Assembly: GCA_021298215.1 (NCBI GenBank) | Contig: JAJTEE010000004.1 | Location: 81,676-145,675, forward strand | Direction of reading: 5' to 3' | Origin: Alphaproteobacteria bacterium | GTDB taxonomy: Bacteria > Pseudomonadota > Alphaproteobacteria > Paracaedibacterales > CAITNM01 | Length of the DNA stretch: 64,000 nt | Part shown: in pieces, positions 42,288-52,722 of the stretch | How positions within the stretch are numbered: the first letter of the stretch is position 1 | Layout of the letters: the number at the start of each line of letters is the position of its first letter | Translations under genes and position numbers: made by a program | The notes under the pieces: generated by a model | What the model was told of the DNA's origin: nothing | The model's database searches: none | What the model saw: the letters and a program-made list of their open reading frames with translations, nothing else

Positions 42288-42453
42288 GAAATTGAACAGA
42301 TTGAAAAAATACAACAAGAAAATGAAAAATTAAGATAGATACTTACTCTAGATTTATCAATACTGACAAATAAACAGTTAGACATATTTTTCTTGTAATT
42401 TTTCTCAAAATTCTCCATATATATACCCTAAGAATAAGAGAATACTTAAGATA

Positions 42454-43539
42454 ATGTCATCCTTTAAAATTGTACTAACCGCTGGCTTTGCAATGTTCTC
42501 TATGTTCTTCGGCTCTGGAAACTTAGTATTCCCTCTCGCAGCAGGTTTTAAAACACAAAATATGTTTTTGTACACCTTAGTTGGGTGGATTGTAACCGCT
42601 GTTATCGTTCCTTTTATAGGAGTCATGGGATTTGTGCGCAGCGAAGGCAGCCGAGACAAATACTATTCTAACCTTGGAAAATCAGGCGCTTTCGCCATTA
42701 ATTTTCTCATCTTTATGTTAGTTGGACCTTTCGGCGTTGTGCCAAGGTGTATCCTTGTCTCTTTCGGTGGATTCAACTTGATGAATCCTGCATTACCTTT
42801 ATGGATATTTTCAGGCTTATTCAGCTTAATTTTGTTAGGACTTTGCTGGGAAAGAAATCGTCTAGTCGAGATCATTGGCGTCTTTTTAACACCCCTAAAA
42901 TTAGGCGGCATTGCTTTCTTGATAGCAGTAGGACTTTGGGTTGCTCCAACAATGCAACCTGTTCTAATGACTTCTAAAGAATGTCTAGGATATGGTTTAG
43001 AGATAGGCTACCAAACAATGGATCTCATGGGCGCACCCCTAATTGCTATCAGCGTCTATGAATTTCTAAAGAAAAAAGCAAAGGCGGGTTCAAACCCAAA
43101 AAAGCTCTTCAAACTGGGCGTTCTTGCTAGCCTTTTAGGTGGCTCCATACTTTGTGCTGTATATTATGGATTCATGGCCCTAGGAGCACACTATGCTTCT
43201 GATCTAGTAGGACTGGGCCAAGAACAGTATTTAGCTGCCATTGCCCAAAAAGCTCTTGGCTCCTATGCTCTGCCAATTGTCAGTATAACTCTTGCTGTTT
43301 CCTGCATGGCCACGGCCACCCTACTTACAACGATGTGGACTGACTTTCTCCACAGCGATATATTGAAAAAACAAGTAAATCGCCATACATGCTTAACCGC
43401 TAGTATATGCGTAGCATTTGCCATGTCATTACTTGGCTTTAGCAAAATCATGAATTTTCTAGCCAGTATTTTAGAGTGGCTTTACCCATTGATGATCATT
43501 TATGCCATATACAAACTTATCGACAAAAAACACGCATAA
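42454..43539 (+). CDS. brnQ: Branched-chain amino acid transporter (BrnQ/LIVCS family)
   Basis: BrnQ imports Leu, Ile and Val with Na+ or H+. The N-terminus [21 protein letters not shown] is the family hallmark, followed by [16 protein letters not shown] and [17 protein letters not shown]. At 361 residues it is shorter than the usual 430-440, and the loss appears to lie in the later helices. It leads directly into mnmA (5-bp gap). Confidence 0.92.
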   Translation: MSSFKIVLTAGFAMFSMFFGSGNLVFPLAAGFKTQNMFLYTLVGWIVTAVIVPFIGVMGFVRSEGSRDKYYSNLGKSGAFAINFLIFMLVGPFGVVPRCILVSFGGFNLMNPALPLWIFSGLFSLILLGLCWERNRLVEIIGVFLTPLKLGGIAFLIAVGLWVAPTMQPVLMTSKECLGYGLEIGYQTMDLMGAPLIAISVYEFLKKKAKAGSNPKKLFKLGVLASLLGGSILCAVYYGFMALGAHYASDLVGLGQEQYLAAIAQKALGSYALPIVSITLAVSCMATATLLTTMWTDFLHSDILKKQVNRHTCLTASICVAFAMSLLGFSKIMNFLASILEWLYPLMIIYAIYKLIDKKHA

Positions 43540-43543
43540 ATTC

Positions 43544-44653
43544 ATGCTTGATAATGTGAACCCAGGCGCGCGCATTGCCGTAGCCATGTCGGGAGGCGTT
43601 GATTCATCAGTAGCAGCAGCACTAATGGTTGAAGCTGGTTACGATGTAGTCGGCATTACCCTGCAGCTATACGATCATGGAGCAATGCTTAATAAAAAAG
43701 GAGCGTGTTGCGCTGGACAAGATATTTACGATGCAAAAACAGTTGCAGATAAGATGGGCTTTCCTCACTACGTTTTAGACTATGAAAGCGTTTTCAAAGA
43801 AAAAGTCATTGATGATTTTGCTGATTCTTATCTACAAGGAGAAACACCTCTTCCCTGCGTACGATGCAACCAGCAGGTAAAATTTAAAGATCTCTTACAA
43901 ACAGCTCGTGATCTCGGCGCTGAAGCCTTAGTTACAGGACATTACGTTCAGAGATTTCCTAATGAAAAAGCAGAATTACACCGAGCCTTTGATCACAATA
44001 GAGATCAAAGCTATTTTCTATTCACAACCACCCAAGATCAGCTAGAGTACTTGCGCTTCCCCTTAGGAGGATTGCCTAAATCCGAAACAAGAATGCATGC
44101 TTCAAGATTTGGCTTAACTGTCGCTGAAAAGCCAGATAGCCAAGATATTTGCTTTGTTCCCAATGGCTCCTATGCAAATCTTGTTAGCAAATTACGACCT
44201 GGATCATTAGACGCAGGGGATATTATTCATATAAATGGTACTGTCCTTGGACGCCATGAAGGAATTATCAATTACACTATTGGACAACGTAAAGGTCTTG
44301 GTATTTCATCACCAGAACCACTATATGTAATAAGATTAAACCCTGAAAAACGTCAAGTTTGGGTTGGGGCACATGAAGCGCTATCAATATCAAGTGTTTA
44401 CTTAAAAGAAGTGAACTGGCTTGCAGACATTAATAATTTTAAAAGCGGCTTGAAATGTTCGGTAAAAATACGCTCTACTCATTCACTCGTTGAAGCAACT
44501 GTCACGGCAACAAGCCCTATGTCAGCAAGAGTTGATTTTACTATCCCCGAATTCGGCGTAGCTTCAGGGCAAGCTTGTGTATTTTATAAAAAAGATCAAG
44601 TATTAGGTGGAGGATGGATTACCTCTCAGCACTTACAGGAATTGGAGAAATAA
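43544..44653 (+). CDS. mnmA: tRNA-specific 2-thiouridylase MnmA
   Basis: MnmA thiolates U34 of tRNA-Lys, -Glu and -Gln. I choose the ATG at 43544 because it follows the brnQ stop and gives the usual short lead before the PP-loop [14 protein letters not shown]. The catalytic Cys in [10 protein letters not shown] (about 105-108) and the second Cys in DSQDICFVP are present, as is the conserved GHYVQR and [10 protein letters not shown]. The 369-residue length is typical. One base separates its stop from the glmM ATG. Confidence 0.95.
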   Translation: MLDNVNPGARIAVAMSGGVDSSVAAALMVEAGYDVVGITLQLYDHGAMLNKKGACCAGQDIYDAKTVADKMGFPHYVLDYESVFKEKVIDDFADSYLQGETPLPCVRCNQQVKFKDLLQTARDLGAEALVTGHYVQRFPNEKAELHRAFDHNRDQSYFLFTTTQDQLEYLRFPLGGLPKSETRMHASRFGLTVAEKPDSQDICFVPNGSYANLVSKLRPGSLDAGDIIHINGTVLGRHEGIINYTIGQRKGLGISSPEPLYVIRLNPEKRQVWVGAHEALSISSVYLKEVNWLADINNFKSGLKCSVKIRSTHSLVEATVTATSPMSARVDFTIPEFGVASGQACVFYKKDQVLGGGWITSQHLQELEK

Positions 44654-44654
44654 T

Positions 44655-46016
44655 ATGAAATTATTTGGCACAGATGGAGTACGCGGGGCTGTTAATAGCG
44701 AACCTATGACAGCTGATATTATTTTAAAAATCTCTATGGCAGCCGCTCAATACTTAAAAAATAATGTCCCTCTAACCACCTCTTCACAGCATAAACATAT
44801 GGTTGTTATAGGAAAAGACACGCGCCTTTCAGGTTATATGATTGAATCAGCTTTAACAGCTGGTTTCGTTAGCATGGGCATAGATGTTATGTTACTAGGC
44901 CCTCTGCCAACCCCTGCTGTTGCCATGTTAACAAGAACCTTGCGTGCTCACTTAGGTGTCATGATCTCTGCAAGCCATAATCCCTTTCAAGATAACGGTA
45001 TTAAGTTCTTCGATGCTCAAGGTTTCAAACTCAGTAATCAAAATGAGCAACAAATTGAAGAATTAACACTAAAAAACCATTTTCAACTAGCATCCGCCGA
45101 AGAATTTGGAAAAGCCAGACGCGTGGACGACGCTCTGGGCCGCTATAATGAATTTATTAAATCAAGTTTTCCAAAAGGAATGCGTCTTGATGGTTTAAAA
45201 ATCGTTGTTGACTGTGCTAATGGAGCAGCATATAAAGTTGCTCCTCAAGTGTTATGGGAGCTAGGAGCTGATGTAATCGCTATTGGAAACACACCCGATG
45301 GTATCAACATCAATGAAAACTGCGGAGCAACAAATATTTCAACACTGCAAAGCGCTGTCTTAGAACACAAAGCTCATATTGGAATTGCCTTAGATGGTGA
45401 CGCAGATCGGCTCATCGCAGTTGATGAGAATGGGCACGTGCTCGATGGCGATCAAATTATGGCCTTAATCGCTAAGCTCTGGTATGAACAAGGGCTTTTA
45501 AAAGGTAATGGGATTGTGGCAACACACATGTCTAATCTTGGACTTGAACGCTATCTAGAAAGCAAAGGGTTACAGCTCTATCGCTCCAATATCGGCGATA
45601 AGCATGTATTAGAAATGATGCAACTAAAAGGATGCAATGTAGGCGGCGAACAATCTGGTCATATTATTTTAAGTGACTACACCACAACCGGAGATGGCCT
45701 ATTAGCAGCATTACAAATGCTGGCCTTAATGGTAGCAACGAACATGCCCGCTAGCGGAATTAGCCACACGTTTGAGCCGGTACCTCAAGTTCTTAAAAAC
45801 GTTCGCACAAAACATTCCGTCAATCTCAATGATGACCGCATTCGATTAGTTATCGATAATGCAAATGATCGCTTGAATAAATCCGGAAAGCTTTTGGTGC
45901 GCCAATCCGGCACTGAGCCACTCATACGCATCATGGCTCAAGGCGATGACGCGAATTTGTTAAATGAAGTAATCAATACAATATGCGGCACTATTTCTGA
46001 TATAGATGCTGCGTAA
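44655..46016 (+). CDS. glmM: Phosphoglucosamine mutase
   Basis: Converts glucosamine-6-phosphate to glucosamine-1-phosphate on the way to UDP-GlcNAc for peptidoglycan and LPS. The ATG at 44655 gives MKLFGTDGVRG, the conserved start; an upstream GTG overlapping mnmA is rejected. The active-site phosphoserine lies in ISASHNPF (Ser107), the metal loop is LDGDADRL, the sugar loop GGEQSGHI, and the phosphate loop VRQSGTEPLIR. It ends the brnQ-mnmA-glmM run. Confidence 0.96.
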   Translation: MKLFGTDGVRGAVNSEPMTADIILKISMAAAQYLKNNVPLTTSSQHKHMVVIGKDTRLSGYMIESALTAGFVSMGIDVMLLGPLPTPAVAMLTRTLRAHLGVMISASHNPFQDNGIKFFDAQGFKLSNQNEQQIEELTLKNHFQLASAEEFGKARRVDDALGRYNEFIKSSFPKGMRLDGLKIVVDCANGAAYKVAPQVLWELGADVIAIGNTPDGININENCGATNISTLQSAVLEHKAHIGIALDGDADRLIAVDENGHVLDGDQIMALIAKLWYEQGLLKGNGIVATHMSNLGLERYLESKGLQLYRSNIGDKHVLEMMQLKGCNVGGEQSGHIILSDYTTTGDGLLAALQMLALMVATNMPASGISHTFEPVPQVLKNVRTKHSVNLNDDRIRLVIDNANDRLNKSGKLLVRQSGTEPLIRIMAQGDDANLLNEVINTICGTISDIDAA

Positions 46017-46031
46017 AATTTTGATCAAGCA

Positions 46032-46565
46032 CTAACCACCCATTTTGCTGTTTATGTACCCAAAATTTAGAAGGGTGCTTATTAACGATATACCATTATT
46101 TACCAAAATTTCTGCTGCATAAAAACAATCATCAGTTCCCTGATATGCAAGAAGAGCATTGGGATGCTCAACATTAAAATATCTCTGTGTACTATTAACT
46201 CTTGCCCTTACTAATTCAGTTTGTTCACGAATACCATCTATATAACGAGTAAATAACATTATTTTTTCGATCTCAGCCTCATCCAATAAATTCGAGATTA
46301 AAATCAAGGTTTGTTCTTTATCTTGGTTATTATAAAAATAGATAGGATCACAATCACTACCAGGATACAGTGCTTGAATTTCTGCAACACGGGTTGCTCG
46401 TCGTACATTTTCCTCTTCAGTTATTCCTACCGCATAATAACCCACCGCGATCGTTAATCCAGATGGTGGGGTTGGAGCAACCTGCAGAGTACCAGGAGCA
46501 GGTGGACAAAAACACGCACTAACAATTAAAAATAAAAATGTTAAAAGTATAAAAAATCTCGTCAT
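46032..46565 (-). CDS. Orphan lipoprotein
   Basis: The 177-residue precursor has a hydrophobic leader and lipobox IVSAC (Cys18), then a Pro-rich stretch (PPAPGTLQVAPTPPSG) typical of a flexible linker after the lipid anchor. The folded part contains IAVGYYAVGITEEENVRRATRVAEIQALYPGSDC and several Cys (DC, DDCF) that might form a disulfide. I recognise no family. Confidence 0.6.
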   Translation of the reverse strand: MTRFFILLTFLFLIVSACFCPPAPGTLQVAPTPPSGLTIAVGYYAVGITEEENVRRATRVAEIQALYPGSDCDPIYFYNNQDKEQTLILISNLLDEAEIEKIMLFTRYIDGIREQTELVRARVNSTQRYFNVEHPNALLAYQGTDDCFYAAEILVNNGISLISTLLNFGYINSKMGG

Positions 46566-46652
46566 TTATTTCTCGAATAAAAAGTTATCGAACACCGATA
46601 GCAAAAAAATAAACAAAAAAGCTAGCTATAAAAAATTATAGGTATGGTAATC

Positions 46653-47807
46653 TTAAGGCTTCTCAACCGCTTTCCAACTTTGGGAATACGCCGTCCACTC
46701 AACCGAAGCGGCCTTATCACCTATCTCTAACGCATCGCGCGTATCAACCATAACAGCAACCTCATCGGTTTCTTTTCTTGAAAAATTCGTTGCCGTTGCA
46801 AAAGCCCCCGGATGCGGCCCATGCGTAAAACCACATGGATGCAGCGTTGTCATTCCCGGATGAATATTATCGCGACTGAAAAACTGCCCTCGATGATAGA
46901 AAATAAACTCATCAAAATCATCGTTGTTATGATAGAAAGGCACCTTCAATGCCCCTGGATCACTTTCTATAGGACGCGGCGCAAAAGTACAAATAACGAA
47001 TCGATGTGCCACAAAAGTTGTGTGCGCTGAAGGCGGCAAATGATAACGATGACTCATCAATGGCCTTATATCATCCACATTAATGCGCACTGGCGCTAAA
47101 TTGCCATGCCACCCCATAGCATCTAAAGGGTTAAAAGGATATGTCACCACACTATGCTGATTAAGCCTTTTTATATGAACAGTCCACTCATGATTCGCAT
47201 CAACTTGTTGCGCTTTAAACTGCTCATTAATTTTCGGCGTATCAAGCATCGCCGGATCAAAAATTGCATGCGGCCCAACCATGCCTTTATCTGGCAACAT
47301 ATAGCTGCTATCGGTCGCCTCTATCAGCAATACCTGAAGCGGCTCAATCACATCCAAACGCCACATCGTAGAACGCGGCAGCACCACATAATCACCAGTC
47401 TTAATAGATAAATGCCCATAATCGCAAAATAGATCGGCTTTACCTTGATGAATAAATAAAAGCTGATCTCCATCCCCATTACGCGCCAAATGTGTCATTG
47501 ATTTATTGAGTTGCCACCAACGCAATTGGGTGTGGCGATTATGCAAAAAAATATCTGTTTTAAAGGGACAGTCTTTTTCTTGATTCCATTTATTAAGATC
47601 AAACGCACGTGGTCGGAGCGGCCCTTCCCACTTTGTCCAAGCAGTCGGTGCGTGGCGATGAATCATATGCGTACAAGGCCCGAAGAACCCCTCTTTGCCT
47701 AGTTCTCGTTCGTATGTCTTAGAGCCATCTTCTTGGACTGGAAAATCCGCATGAGCCTGCCTACTACACACACCTTCAACAATAGAAAAATCGATCCACT
47801 TACGCAT
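46653..47807 (-). CDS. hmgA: Homogentisate 1,2-dioxygenase
   Basis: Opens the aromatic ring of homogentisate to maleylacetoacetate in tyrosine and phenylalanine catabolism. The ATG at 47807 (MRKWIDFSIVEG) has an AAGGTG Shine-Dalgarno sequence; a possible start 13 codons earlier has none. The cupin metal site is visible as FDEFIFYHRGQFFSRDNI (His and Glu) and MTTLHPCGFTHGPHPGAF (His). The length, about 384 residues, is slightly short for the family. No maiA or fahA lies beside it, but an acetoacetyl-CoA ligase is 1.4 kb away. Confidence 0.88.
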   Translation of the reverse strand: MRKWIDFSIVEGVCSRQAHADFPVQEDGSKTYERELGKEGFFGPCTHMIHRHAPTAWTKWEGPLRPRAFDLNKWNQEKDCPFKTDIFLHNRHTQLRWWQLNKSMTHLARNGDGDQLLFIHQGKADLFCDYGHLSIKTGDYVVLPRSTMWRLDVIEPLQVLLIEATDSSYMLPDKGMVGPHAIFDPAMLDTPKINEQFKAQQVDANHEWTVHIKRLNQHSVVTYPFNPLDAMGWHGNLAPVRINVDDIRPLMSHRYHLPPSAHTTFVAHRFVICTFAPRPIESDPGALKVPFYHNNDDFDEFIFYHRGQFFSRDNIHPGMTTLHPCGFTHGPHPGAFATATNFSRKETDEVAVMVDTRDALEIGDKAASVEWTAYSQSWKAVEKP

Positions 47808-47873
47808 AGTTTTCACCTTATATATATTGGAAAGATCATAGGGCAAAAAGAAAACGGTGAACAGTAACCATTA

Positions 47874-49088
47874 TTACACAGCCTTATTGTACTTATCCCG
47901 ATCTAAAAGACCTTCTGAATGATCTACGCACAAAGCAACCGTTGCGTCACCAGTGATACTAATTGTCGAGCGCATCATATCAACAATTCGGTCAATTCCT
48001 GCAATAAGAGCAATACCTTCAATGGGAAGACCTATTGATCCTAGTACCATCGGTAACATCACTATAGTTCCGCCAGTTACTCCGGCAGCCCCGATTGATC
48101 CAAGAGTTCCTGTTAAGATAATACATCCATAATCAGCCATCCCTAGAACTTTTCCTGTAGCTTGAGCAAAAAATAGAGCACAAAGGCTTATATAAATAGC
48201 AGTTCCATCTACATTAATTGAGGCACCAAGAGGAAGTACAAATGAAGAACTAATTTTTGATACCCCAAGACGATTTTGGCAAACTTTAATTGTCGTTGGT
48301 AGCGCTGCTTTCGTGTTACTCGTCGAAAAAGCTATCGCCTGATATTCAAGACTTTTTTTGAAAAATGGTAATGGAGAGAGTTTCGTCCAGAAATAAATGA
48401 TCAGCCCAAAAATCAGATACTGCACACCAAACGCCAAATATGCACAACCAACTAGCTTTAGAAGCTTTTCTAAAACCATCATTCCTTGAGTACCTATAAT
48501 CCATGCAATGAGTGCGCCTGCTGCTATTGGCGAAAGCTGGACAATCAGATGTACCATTTTAAAAACCATTGAAGCCAATAAAGCAAAAATGTTTTTCAAA
48601 CGCTTTGAAGCGTCATTTTCCATCGTATTAAGGGTAATCCCCGTAAACAACGCAAAGAAAACAACTTGTAAAATTGTTCCTTGCGCCATTGCCTCAATAG
48701 CATTTTCGGGCACAACATTTAGGAGGGTATCAAATATTTTTGCCATATTTGTGTCGGTAATTTGGGAACCCTCACCAGTGAAATTTACAATAACCCCGCT
48801 TCCTGGTTCAAATATTGTACCTACACTCAAGCCAATCATAATAGCAAACAATGTTGTTAATAAGTATGTAATCGAAGCCTTTATACCGATTCGGCCTAAT
48901 GATTTAGAATCTTGAACACTTGTAATACCACTAACAATGGCAAAAAAGATTAAAGGAACAATGATCATTTTAATAAGGCGAATGAAAAGATCACCAAATG
49001 GCTTTAAATAAACCGCTTGCTCTTTTAGAACAACCCCTAAAATGATACCAAGTATCAAACCAATAAAAACTTTTTGCCATAATTTCAT
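47874..49088 (-). CDS. Dicarboxylate/amino acid:cation symporter (DAACS family)
   Basis: A 404-residue GltP/DctA-type carrier. The N-terminus KVFIGLILGIILGVVL, IKMIIVPLIFFAIVSGI, the first re-entrant loop AFSTSNTKAALPTT, GASINVDGTAIYISL, and the second loop IGAAGVTGGTIVMLPMVLGSIGLP are all family marks. The final DRIVDMMRSTISITGDATVALCV supplies substrate-binding Asp and Asn/Thr. It imports glutamate, aspartate or C4-dicarboxylates; the choice cannot be made by eye. Confidence 0.93.
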   Translation of the reverse strand: MKLWQKVFIGLILGIILGVVLKEQAVYLKPFGDLFIRLIKMIIVPLIFFAIVSGITSVQDSKSLGRIGIKASITYLLTTLFAIMIGLSVGTIFEPGSGVIVNFTGEGSQITDTNMAKIFDTLLNVVPENAIEAMAQGTILQVVFFALFTGITLNTMENDASKRLKNIFALLASMVFKMVHLIVQLSPIAAGALIAWIIGTQGMMVLEKLLKLVGCAYLAFGVQYLIFGLIIYFWTKLSPLPFFKKSLEYQAIAFSTSNTKAALPTTIKVCQNRLGVSKISSSFVLPLGASINVDGTAIYISLCALFFAQATGKVLGMADYGCIILTGTLGSIGAAGVTGGTIVMLPMVLGSIGLPIEGIALIAGIDRIVDMMRSTISITGDATVALCVDHSEGLLDRDKYNKAV

Positions 49089-49176
49089 CGACGATAAAAC
49101 CTCTTTAATCTTTGATCTTCATTTTTTGCATGCATCAAAGCTCTCAAACGCGTAATATAAAAAAGTTTTTAAAAAA

Positions 49177-51105
49177 GTGTTATTTCTAAAGTTGAACTCT
49201 TCTTGGTTTCCATCATCTGAAAGTATTGAAAATAGCTTACTCACCGAGTTTGCAAAAAATATTCCTTATTCAAGCTATCATAGTTTACACAAATGGTCGA
49301 TTGATCATATACCAGAGTTTTGGAATAGTGTTTGGGATTTTTGCAATGTTATTGGTAATAAAGGCGCCACTGTTTTAGAAAACCCACAAGATGTTGAAAA
49401 TGCTGTATTTTTTCCAAAAGCTCAATTAAATTTCGCCCAAAACTTACTACAACATCCCGATGATCACATCGCGATTACGTTTGTTGGTGAAAATGGCACA
49501 AAACGTCAAATCACCCGAAAAGAGCTCCACTGGATCACCGCAAAAATTGCTGATCATTTTAAGAATTGGGGAATTGCTAAGGGAGATCGCGTCGCTGGAT
49601 ATCTACCCAACATTCCAGAAACTGTCGCCGCCATGCTCGCTGCAACTTCGCAAGGGGCCATTTGGACTGCATGCTCCCCCGATTTTGGCGTACAAGGCGT
49701 TATTGATCGTTTTAGCCAAATAGAACCCAAAATTCTTATCACGGTTGATGGCTACTATTACAATGGTAAAACTTTTTCGTGCATCGAACGCTTGCCCGAA
49801 ATTTTAAAACATTTACCAAGCGTAGAACGTGTAGTCGTCGTCTCCTATTTGGGGCTCGAGCACAATTATTCACGCTGGGATCAACTACTTACCACAAGCG
49901 ATGCTACAGATATTACTTTTGTACCCGTCAATTTCAATGACCCTCTGTACATATTATATTCATCAGGCACCACCGGTATCCCCAAATGTATCGTACACGG
50001 AGTGGGTGGAACCTTATTAAAACACCTCGCCGAGCACCAGCTACAGTGCAATTTTAAACCAGCTGATCGAATATTTTACTTCACAACATGCAGCTGGATG
50101 ATGTGGCACTGGCTAGTCTCTGCTTTAGCATCACGCGCGCATATCGTGCTTTTCGATGGCTCCCCAACCTATCTAAATCCAACATTTTTATGGGACATCG
50201 CGCAAGAATTACAAATTAATTTCTTTGGCACCTCAGCAAAATACTTAAGCACCCTACACAAACTAGAAGTAGATATTAGTAAAACTCATAATTTAAAAGA
50301 GCTAAAAGCAATCGGGTCTACAGGCTCACCTCTAGTACCAGAGGTATTTGACTACATTTGGAAATCCATAAAAGAAGATGTGCAAATAAATAGTTTATCA
50401 GGCGGCACCGACATCATATCATGCTTTGTCATGGGCAACCCTCTGAGTCCTGTACATCGCGGTGAGATTCAAGGTCCAGCATTAGGACTAGACATTGATG
50501 TATTTGACGAAAATGGCCAGCCACTTTCAAATGCAGCTGGTGAATTAGTGTGCAAGCAACCCTTTCCATGCCGTCCTGTAGGCTTTTGGCAAGATAAAGC
50601 AGGAGAAAAGTATCATAACGCCTATTACGCAAAGTTCTCTAACATTTGGCACCATGGAGATTTTTGTGAACGCACAAAAAACCACGGATTAATCATTCAT
50701 GGGCGCTCAGATACAACTCTTAATCCTGGTGGCATACGCATTGGCACGGCTGAAATTTATCGCCAACTTGAAAATATCGATGAAATATCCGAATGCTTAG
50801 CTATCGGACAAAAATGGCTTGATGATGAACGTATCGTTTTATTTGTTATTATGAAACAAGAAAAAACGTTAGATGCTGAGCTCACCAACACTATTAAGAA
50901 TCAAATCCGAAAAAACACTACCCCTCGGCATGTACCAGCGAAGATTATTGCCGTTCAAGATCTTCCACGCACAAAAAACAACAAACTAGCGGAAATAGCG
51001 GTGCGTGATGTTGTGCACGGAAGAGAAATTAAAAACAAAGAAGCCCTATTAAATCCCGAATGCTTAACCATTTTTGCAGAAATAACTGAACTCCAGGAAG
51101 CTTAA
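49177..51105 (+). CDS. Acetoacetyl-CoA synthetase (acetoacetate--CoA ligase)
   Basis: An ANL-superfamily ligase activating acetoacetate to acetoacetyl-CoA. The 642-residue length and the N-terminal FWNSVWDFCNVIGNKGATVLENP with FPKAQLNFAQNLL are specific to the AACS group. The core has AIWTACSPDFG, the P-loop YSSGTTGIPK (261-270), SLSGGTDIISCF, GRSDTTLNPGGIRIGTAEIY, and the late catalytic Lys in PRTKNNKLAEIAV. The GTG start at 49177 is used. With hmgA it could return tyrosine carbon, or PHB/ketone-derived acetoacetate, to central metabolism. Confidence 0.9.
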   Translation: MLFLKLNSSWFPSSESIENSLLTEFAKNIPYSSYHSLHKWSIDHIPEFWNSVWDFCNVIGNKGATVLENPQDVENAVFFPKAQLNFAQNLLQHPDDHIAITFVGENGTKRQITRKELHWITAKIADHFKNWGIAKGDRVAGYLPNIPETVAAMLAATSQGAIWTACSPDFGVQGVIDRFSQIEPKILITVDGYYYNGKTFSCIERLPEILKHLPSVERVVVVSYLGLEHNYSRWDQLLTTSDATDITFVPVNFNDPLYILYSSGTTGIPKCIVHGVGGTLLKHLAEHQLQCNFKPADRIFYFTTCSWMMWHWLVSALASRAHIVLFDGSPTYLNPTFLWDIAQELQINFFGTSAKYLSTLHKLEVDISKTHNLKELKAIGSTGSPLVPEVFDYIWKSIKEDVQINSLSGGTDIISCFVMGNPLSPVHRGEIQGPALGLDIDVFDENGQPLSNAAGELVCKQPFPCRPVGFWQDKAGEKYHNAYYAKFSNIWHHGDFCERTKNHGLIIHGRSDTTLNPGGIRIGTAEIYRQLENIDEISECLAIGQKWLDDERIVLFVIMKQEKTLDAELTNTIKNQIRKNTTPRHVPAKIIAVQDLPRTKNNKLAEIAVRDVVHGREIKNKEALLNPECLTIFAEITELQEA

Positions 51106-51120
51106 TTTTTTAGACCTCTT

Positions 51121-51265
51121 GGCTGTCCTCTCGTCATTCTCAGCCTTCAAAAAAGGTATAAGAATCCAGTGAATAAGATCGATATTATAAAACTGGACCT
51201 CGTTTTCAACGAGACGACGTAAGTCTCACTCTCTTTTCTAGACGTACCGCGGCTTGACCGCGGTA
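51121..51265. repeat. Cluster of short palindromes between the ligase gene and icd
   Basis: Several dyads lie end to end: GGCTG/CAGCC (51121-51145), CCAGT/ACTGG, CTCGTT-TTC-AACGAG (51199-51213), GAGAC/GTCTC (51211-51227), and the perfect TACCGCGG-CTTGA-CCGCGGTA (51245-51265). The last is GC-rich in an AT-rich gap and recalls palindromic repeat elements of Rickettsiales. It may also act as a terminator between two convergent genes. Confidence 0.65.
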
Positions 51266-51284
51266 TTCACATTCACAGCAAACT

Positions 51285-52722
51285 CTATTCTTCGCCATGC
51301 GCCTTAGTATAAGCTACCTTCCCGTCAAAGGTATGTAATTTCTCAATATGCGTCCACATGGCTTTTTGACCCACCGATTGAACAAGCTTTTGAATACCTT
51401 CTTCACTTAAAGATCCATTACCAACAAATCGCGCGCATACATGATCCGTTAAATCCAGCTCCATGCCTTCAGTCACCGGATATATTTTCATGCCTCTACT
51501 TGTAATGATTTTTAATTTAACCCCTGCTTCGTTGGCTGCTTGCTCCATTAGCTCAGCAAACTCTTGAACAGACTTTGTGTTTTCAACGAAAATATCAACC
51601 CCTTCAATAGTGCGATTTTTAACCGCAATTGGCTCAACCGGAATCTTAGCCTTACTAATAGAAATCGGCTTATAGTCACGATCTTGAATGCCTTCATAGC
51701 GCTTTCCAAGATTTTTAATCACCGTTTCTGTAAAATGTGTCGTCTGCGCACCTTTTGCATCACCCACCACGTCTCGTGTTAAAACTTTAATCAACCGCAC
51801 AGGTAACATATAAAGCATGCTCAATATCAAGTGCTGCTTTAAATTCACCTAAGTGACGCAACATCATCACCGCCGATAAAATCACCGCCATCGGGTTAAT
51901 AACATTTTTCCCAGCATATTTAGGAGCGGAACCATGCACCGCCTCAAAAATACATACATTATCACCAATGTTAGCACCTGGAGCAAAACCAAGCCCACCA
52001 ATCAGTGCTGACGATAAATCACTTAAAATATCGCCATTCATATTAGTGGTAACAATAACCTCAAATTGCTCAGGCTTTTTAACGAGTTGATGCGCGCAGT
52101 TATCCACAATAATATGATGTGCCTCTATCTCCGGGTATTCCGTTGCAATATCTTCAAACGTTCGCTTCAGCATACCTTCGCTAAACTTCATAATGTTGGC
52201 TTTGGTTGCACAATGAATAGTCTTACGACCTTGACTACGAGCGAACTCAAAACCTAAACGCACAATTTTCTCACAACCTTTTCGAGAAATCAGCTTTAAG
52301 CACTGAGCCACACCAGGTGTTTGCATATGCTCAATGCCAGCATAAAGATCCTCAACGTTTTCGCGAACAATCACTAAATCAATCCCACGCCCACTATAAG
52401 GCGTTTGCACACCAGGAAATTCTTTTACAGGACGAATATTCCCATAAGTCTCGAACATTTTACGAAGCGTAACATTTGCACTTTTCTCTCCATACCCCAC
52501 AGGTGTTGAAAGCGGCCCCTTAAGCGCAATTTTATTTTGACTAATAGAATCCATCGTTTCCTGAGGAACACCGGTAGTAATTCCTTTTTTAAAAACTTCA
52601 GCACCTGCCTCACAAACTTCCCAATCAATTTTTACGCCCGAGGCACTAATAATTTGACGAGCAGATGTTGTCACTTCAGGGCCAATACCGTCACCAGGAA
52701 TAAGAGTAATTTTATAAGTCAT
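51285..52722 (-). pseudogene. icd: Isocitrate dehydrogenase gene split by a +1 frameshift
   Basis: Two overlapping frames together encode one Thermus/Rickettsia-type isocitrate dehydrogenase of about 478 residues. The first (51787-52722) carries IPGDGIGPEV, the substrate Ser in GEKSANVTLRKMFETYGNIRPVK, VRENVEDLYAGIEH, and FEAVHGSAPKYAGKNVINPMAVILSAVMML, and ends GCG GTT GAT TAA. The second (51285-51848) carries the continuation KVLTRDVVGDAKGAQTTHFTETVIKNLG and the C-terminal domain specific to this long subfamily. Skipping the T of the TAA at 51789 joins them cleanly as AVD-KVLTRD. It may be a recent disruption, a sequencing error, or programmed +1 frameshifting at the stop. Confidence 0.88.

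Noticed and set aside
44607..44654. Upstream GTG start for glmM overlapping mnmA
   Set aside because: The conserved MKLFGTDGVRG start is at 44655, directly after the mnmA stop, and the extra 16 residues match nothing in the family.
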